Of a stretch of 64,000 bases of DNA, positions 60,071 to 64,000 are shown piece by piece (within the stretch, counting starts at the first letter, position 1; every line of letters starts with the position of its first letter). This DNA is from an uncultured Eubacteriales bacterium. Lineage in GTDB: Bacteria > Bacillota > Clostridia > Oscillospirales > Acutalibacteraceae. The DNA lies in NCBI GenBank assembly GCA_934647945.1, contig CAKUFK010000001.1, forward strand, positions 62,001 through 126,000, read 5' to 3'. The notes below the pieces were generated by a model, which was given only the letters and a program-made list of their open reading frames with translations, made no database searches and was not told where the DNA came from. A program made the translations under genes and the position numbers.

Positions 60071-61921
60071 TTATTGTCCCATTTCAGGCCGGTTTTTGAA
60101 TTTTTTGACTGGGAAATACAGGGTATAGATTTCATGCGCCACCTGATGGAGAGGGACAAACTGGAAATTGACCGGCTGGTTCACCGTATGATAAGCCGTC
60201 CGCCAGTGATCCCATTGCCGTTCATAATCCGGAGCCAAAATGGATTCGGGATGCTCGGGATCCCCATACAGGGTGCGTTCTTCCCCAATCAGGCCACAGA
60301 GCGCCACCGGACCATCCAGGAAGGCGACCCGGTCCGGATCGTCCGGGAGCGGATACGCGGTCAGCCCCTGTGTGAGCACGACGTGGATATCCGCGTCGGA
60401 CAGATCACACGGCAAGGTGACGAATCCCGATGCGTCGGCCGCCGCGTCCCGCGCCTGTCCGCCGACTTCGACCGTCATCGGTCCCTTCTGCCAGGCAGGG
60501 CGGCGCAGCTTCACCCGTCCCTGACCGCCGCCGGTGACGCGGATGCGCAGGTGCCGGTCGTGCGGCCTGGAATCCACCGCCGTGTTATATGGAGACGACG
60601 CCAGATTAGCCCCCGTCCGCCGTTCCTCCTCGATTTTGACCGTCATGGTCCTCCCGCCGGCGGTCAAGGTGGCCGTGACCGGCTGATACTGTGCGATGTA
60701 TAGGGTGCTGTCCCCTTCCCGATATACCGCGTTCTCCATCAGCATGGTATTGGCCTGCACGGCGGTGCAATGGCAGCACCAGAAATGCGCCGTCTCGCTT
60801 CCCCAAAGCTTTTGCGCCCCGGGGTTCATCGGCAGGTAATAGGCCACGATGCCGGTTTCACAGGCGGTTTCCGGTTTTTCAATGCAGGTTTCCTTGACGA
60901 AGGTCTGGGCATACACGCCGTTATACAACGCCTTTTCCCAAAAATCCGCGTACTTCGATTCTCCCGTCCAGCGAAACAGATATTCCGACAGCCGCATCAG
61001 GTTATACATCACGCAATGTTCCTGGTTGTGCTCGCCGAGACGGGCGGCCTGCTTGCCGATCGGGGTGTAGATCTCGCAGCAGGTCTGGCCGCCGGTGGCA
61101 AAGGTGCCGCGTTCCTCGATCGCGAGCCTCCAGTAATTTTCAACGATCCGGCGATACCGCTCCTCCCCCGTGACCTCATAGGCCCGGGCGGCCCCGTGGA
61201 TTTCAGGAATCGTGGCGTTCGCGTGCATATTGGTCAGGATATCTTCGCCGCGTGACACCGGATCGAACAGACGGGGGCGTTCATACCGCCGCATCAGCTC
61301 GAGATGGCCGGCTTCGCCGGTGACGGCGTACAGGTCGGCCCAGAGCTCCATCATGCCGCCCGTCTCTTCCAGATCCATCATATCCGACATCTGATCGCGG
61401 GTAACGCCGTCGGTAAAGCGGATAAACCACTCCGCCGCGCCGCGCAGCACGTCGAGCGCTTCGGCGCTGCCCGCATAGCGGGCCGCGTCGAACAGTCCCA
61501 TCATCGTTTTGTGACACACATATTGCGGAGCCCAAGTCCGTTTTCCGCGCGCCAGCCAGTAGAGGTGCTTTTCCGGGATCGGAAAGGCCCAGCCGTTGCC
61601 ATTTTCCCTCTGGCAATGAGCGATTTCCGCCACGATGCCGTCGATCCGCGCCCGCAACAGCCTGTCATCATATAAAAAGACGAAACGGGACGCGGCCGAC
61701 AGCCAGTGGCCGGTAAAGGTACCGCGGATGGGGGAAAACGGACCGTCCCATCCCCAATGGATAGGAGGAGGCGTACTGTTCTTATAATGGATCAGCCCGG
61801 CCTCCTGCCGATAATACAGCAGCAGGTTTTCATCGGTCAGCCGCATCAGATACGCGCGGCAATCCTGTTCCCGCTGCTTCCCCATCCCGCCGTCCAGCAC
61901 CGTTCGGATACGTTCCAGCAT
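60071..61921 (-). CDS. GH127-type (DUF1680) beta-L-arabinofuranosidase-like enzyme
   Basis: 616 residues, (alpha/alpha)6 barrel plus beta domains. The zinc/thiolate active site of the family is present: E301 and C303 in QEHCVMYNLMRLSEY, and C382-C383 in HFWCCHCTAVQ, matching the Glu-x-Cys and Cys-Cys positions of the Bifidobacterium enzyme HypBA1. A TCCEIYTPIG segment lies between. No signal peptide, so it acts on imported plant-derived oligosaccharides. No transporter is adjacent, and exact substrate is inferred. Confidence 0.85.
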   Translation of the reverse strand: MLERIRTVLDGGMGKQREQDCRAYLMRLTDENLLLYYRQEAGLIHYKNSTPPPIHWGWDGPFSPIRGTFTGHWLSAASRFVFLYDDRLLRARIDGIVAEIAHCQRENGNGWAFPIPEKHLYWLARGKRTWAPQYVCHKTMMGLFDAARYAGSAEALDVLRGAAEWFIRFTDGVTRDQMSDMMDLEETGGMMELWADLYAVTGEAGHLELMRRYERPRLFDPVSRGEDILTNMHANATIPEIHGAARAYEVTGEERYRRIVENYWRLAIEERGTFATGGQTCCEIYTPIGKQAARLGEHNQEHCVMYNLMRLSEYLFRWTGESKYADFWEKALYNGVYAQTFVKETCIEKPETACETGIVAYYLPMNPGAQKLWGSETAHFWCCHCTAVQANTMLMENAVYREGDSTLYIAQYQPVTATLTAGGRTMTVKIEEERRTGANLASSPYNTAVDSRPHDRHLRIRVTGGGQGRVKLRRPAWQKGPMTVEVGGQARDAAADASGFVTLPCDLSDADIHVVLTQGLTAYPLPDDPDRVAFLDGPVALCGLIGEERTLYGDPEHPESILAPDYERQWDHWRTAYHTVNQPVNFQFVPLHQVAHEIYTLYFPVKKFKNRPEMGQ

Positions 61922-62101
61922 CTTCTAAGCCGCCTCCCGCTTTTCTGGGTTTTTCTCTGTCCCATAGTACGGCATAACGGCCTGCCTGTCAAGGATACGC
62001 TCCGATATCCGTCTGCCGGTATTTGCAAAAACCGCACACAGTTTGTCCATCCGCGCATATTCTGATAGGGGGACGGACGAGTCCCCTGAAAAGGAGGATA
62101 A

Positions 62102-63646
62102 ATGATGTTCAGAGATAACCAATACAATCGATGTCCGTGCGGCATGCCGGAGGATGGAGCTGAACAAGGATGTAACTGCTGCCCGCTGCCCTGCCAGGGG
62201 CCGACGGGGCCCCGCGGCCCGATGGGCCCAATGGGGCCTCAAGGCTGTCCGGGCGCTCAGGGTCCGACCGGACCGCAGGGTCCGCGAGGCGTGACTGGAG
62301 CCATGGGCCCTCAGGGTCTTCCCGGCCCTGCCGGACCCACGGGTCCCACCGGAACGACAGGGGCAACAGGAGCTCAGGGCGTAACGGGAGCGACAGGCGT
62401 TACCGGACCCACGGGTCCCACCGGGCCCCAAGGGATAACTGGACCGACGGGCACCACGGGGGCAACCGGGTCCACCGGTCCGACCGGTGTCATGGGCCCC
62501 ATCGGCGCTACCGGGCCTACTGGGCCCACAGGTGTTACCGGACCGACCGGCGTGACAGGTCCCACCGGAGCGACGGGCTCCACGGGCGCTACCGGGCCGA
62601 CCGGGCCCCAAGGGATAACCGGACCAACCGGGCCCACCGGACCCACAGGAGCTACCGGGCCGACCGGTGTGACAGGTCCCACCGGAGCAACGGGTTCCAC
62701 GGGCGCTACCGGGCCGACCGGCGCCACAGGGGCTACCGGTACAGATGGGACCGCCGACACGATCACAGTCCGAAACACGACCACGTCCGAGCCCGGAACC
62801 GACGCCCGCGTGGACGACGTGACCGGAGGCCCCAACCATGTACTGGATTTCACCATTCCCCGCGGCGCCACCGGGCCTACGGGACCGACCGGATCCCAAG
62901 GGATAACCGGACCGACCGGGCCCACCGGACCCACAGGAGCTGCCGGGCCGACCGGCGTGACAGGTCCCACCGGAGCAACGGGTTCCACGGGCGCTACTGG
63001 GCCGGCCGGACCCATCGGTGCTACCGGGCCCCAAGGGATAACCGGACCGACTGGGCCTACAGGTGTTACCGGGCCGACCGGGCCCACCGGACCCACGGGC
63101 GCTACTGGGCCGACCGGACCAACAGGAGCTACCGGACCTGCGGGAGATACCGCAACTTGCGCATGTGTAGCGCAGATGAGAAATATCCTTCAGCAGATCA
63201 TACGACTTTACGGAACCGATAACGTGGTCGTTTCCATGGAAAGCGGAGATAATGTGAGCGGTCGCCCGGGAAGCCTTCTTCCCGGACCAAACACAAATCC
63301 GAACGCCGGCCTTTTCCAACTGACAAACGCTCAGGGCGTCGTACAGGAGGCGGTTTCAATTTGCAGAATTGCTTCAGTCAGAATCACCAGCTCCACTTAT
63401 AATAATGCTCTCACCTACCTTCTGACACCAACGCCTACACCTACAGGATGTGCCGCGGATTGCGAAGCCGCAATCCGTTCGTATCTTCCGATAGGCACCA
63501 CGAGCGTTAATGTCAAATCCGGCGGTCAAACTGTAGGTCAGGGAACCGTTATAAAAGATGAGTTCGGTATGATCGTCCTGGTCGGCGCAAACAACAGTGA
63601 TCCCACCTTTATTTCTACCTGCAAAGCGGAAATAATCACCAAATAA
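62102..63646 (+). CDS. Collagen-like Gly-X-Y protein with C-terminal domain
   Basis: 514 residues. A short Cys-rich head (YNRCPCGMPEDG, CNCCPLPC) is followed by Gly-X-Y repeats, dominated by GPTGPTG and GATG triplets, from about residue 33 to 213 and 256 to 347. A non-collagen insert (about 214-255; TITVRNTTTSEPGTDARVDD) interrupts them. The C-terminal ~165 residues form a folded domain with Cys pairs. This resembles spore-surface BclA-like proteins, though no exosporium signal is seen. GGAGG lies 4 nt before this ATG; ATG 62105 is also well placed. Confidence 0.85.
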   Translation: MMFRDNQYNRCPCGMPEDGAEQGCNCCPLPCQGPTGPRGPMGPMGPQGCPGAQGPTGPQGPRGVTGAMGPQGLPGPAGPTGPTGTTGATGAQGVTGATGVTGPTGPTGPQGITGPTGTTGATGSTGPTGVMGPIGATGPTGPTGVTGPTGVTGPTGATGSTGATGPTGPQGITGPTGPTGPTGATGPTGVTGPTGATGSTGATGPTGATGATGTDGTADTITVRNTTTSEPGTDARVDDVTGGPNHVLDFTIPRGATGPTGPTGSQGITGPTGPTGPTGAAGPTGVTGPTGATGSTGATGPAGPIGATGPQGITGPTGPTGVTGPTGPTGPTGATGPTGPTGATGPAGDTATCACVAQMRNILQQIIRLYGTDNVVVSMESGDNVSGRPGSLLPGPNTNPNAGLFQLTNAQGVVQEAVSICRIASVRITSSTYNNALTYLLTPTPTPTGCAADCEAAIRSYLPIGTTSVNVKSGGQTVGQGTVIKDEFGMIVLVGANNSDPTFISTCKAEIITK

Positions 63647-63954
63647 ACACCTTATCAGAAATCCGTGTACCGGGTTTAACCATCCCACCGGTACGCCTGC
63701 AACCGCACTCGCGACGACCGTCGCCCCAGCGTGGCGACAGCGCCACAAACGAGATCCTCACACCGTCCGATGGCACAACTGTCCCCGTCATCACCACGTG
63801 GACCGCTCTCCTGACGGCTCGGGGTGGAACGGTATGCCGTACGCACGGCAATAGGCATCCTCCTCACGAAGCACTGCCCACACCACAAACCCTATCCGCT
63901 CTTCAAAACGAGAAATCTCCCGTCCGTATCCATCGTTTTGACCGTACAATGAAT
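63647..63954. other. Intergenic region after the collagen-like gene
   Basis: No supported gene. Small stems (GTACCGG with CCGGTAC at 63667-63694, and a GCGAC-type stem) are present. A 65-codon minus-strand frame (63791-63985) looks protein-like but starts inside a hairpin and has no ribosome site. Confidence 0.5.
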
Positions 63955-63987
63955 CGGTGCCGGCCGCATTTTCTGCGGCCGGCACCG
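63955..63987. terminator. Hairpin at the window end
   Basis: A perfect 14-bp GC-rich stem (CGGTGCCGGCCGCA and complement, 5-nt loop) followed on the plus strand by TCCCTTTT. It could end the collagen-like transcript or a gene beyond the window. Confidence 0.6.
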
Positions 63988-64000
63988 TCCCTTTTAAAGC

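Noticed and set aside
62374..63096. 240-codon minus-strand frame rich in Pro, Val and Gly
   Set aside because: It is the antisense of the Gly-X-Y repeats of the collagen-like gene, with no ribosome site.
62200..63150. Regular short-unit repetition that could be read as a CRISPR or satellite array
   Set aside because: The period is 9 bases (Gly-X-Y codons) with no fixed spacer pattern, inside a well-supported coding frame.
63791..63985. 65-codon minus-strand frame with fairly protein-like content
   Set aside because: Its ATG is inside a strong hairpin and no ribosome site is present. It might be a remnant, but that cannot be supported.

Overview
The window is 64 kb of a high-GC (roughly 60%) chromosome from an endospore-forming member of the Clostridia, most like the Oscillospiraceae/Ruminococcaceae. 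The evidence is a complete spoIIIA operon, spoIVB-spo0A, Asp23, a tyrS T-box, Firmicute-type hprK/rapZ/whiA, FAD-dependent thymidylate synthase, and strong AGGAGG ribosome binding sites. No genus can be named from sequence alone. Almost all housekeeping genes are on the minus strand, in compact operons with ATGA/GTGA overlaps. Plus-strand genes are few and mostly accessory.

Layout on the minus strand, with coordinates ascending: nusB (cut by the window edge), asp23 and spoIIIAH-AA (1-5911); a small membrane protein and tRNA-Ala; a plus-strand operon of two PH-domain membrane proteins and a phosphopantetheinyl transferase (7041-9635); malic enzyme, lactate dehydrogenase, a prolyl-tRNA deacylase-like gene and an XRE regulator (9989-13225). 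Next is an AT-rich insert carrying an AlkX/YcaQ-like DNA glycosylase with decayed flanks (about 13.6-16 kb). Then come spo0A and spoIVB (16106-18318), a plus-strand SLOG-protein pair, a CmpB-like membrane protein and pgeF. They are followed by whiA-rapZ-murB-glucokinase-PHP-hprK (21522-27056) and a plus-strand glycosyltransferase and orphan gene (27425-29269). After these lie a PBP2-type transpeptidase, mltG, folate cycloligase, DJ-1, GNAT, DUF2156, tmk and thyX (29494-37298).

From 37.5 to 39 kb is a small low-GC island bounded by 27-bp direct repeats, next to a five-tRNA cluster (Val-Asp-Phe-Gly-Cys). Beyond it are hslO, a methyltransferase and a YerC-type regulator. At 41.8-43.1 kb is a plus-strand toxin-immunity module: a MuF-tail/barnase fusion followed by two barstar-like inhibitors, behind a consensus promoter overlapped downstream by a perfect LexA-type palindrome. 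It is the most distinctive system in the window. tyrS with its T-box leader follows, then recN-argR-nadK-tlyA-dxs-DUF212-ispA-xseB-xseA, an SDR, dCMP deaminase, mutY, an ArsC/Spx-family protein, prfC and cca (to 59420). The window ends with two tandem small plus-strand proteins, a GH127-type glycosidase, and a collagen-like Gly-X-Y protein with a large C-terminal domain.

Functional links: spoIIIA, spoIVB and spo0A supply sporulation control and the forespore channel. dCMP deaminase, thyX and tmk form a dTTP route. dxs, ispA and the DUF212 phosphatase-like protein form an isoprenoid cluster. mltG, the PBP, murB and pgeF serve peptidoglycan. The usual clostridial order spoIIIA-asp23-nusB-xseA...recN-spoIVB-spo0A is broken here into three blocks.
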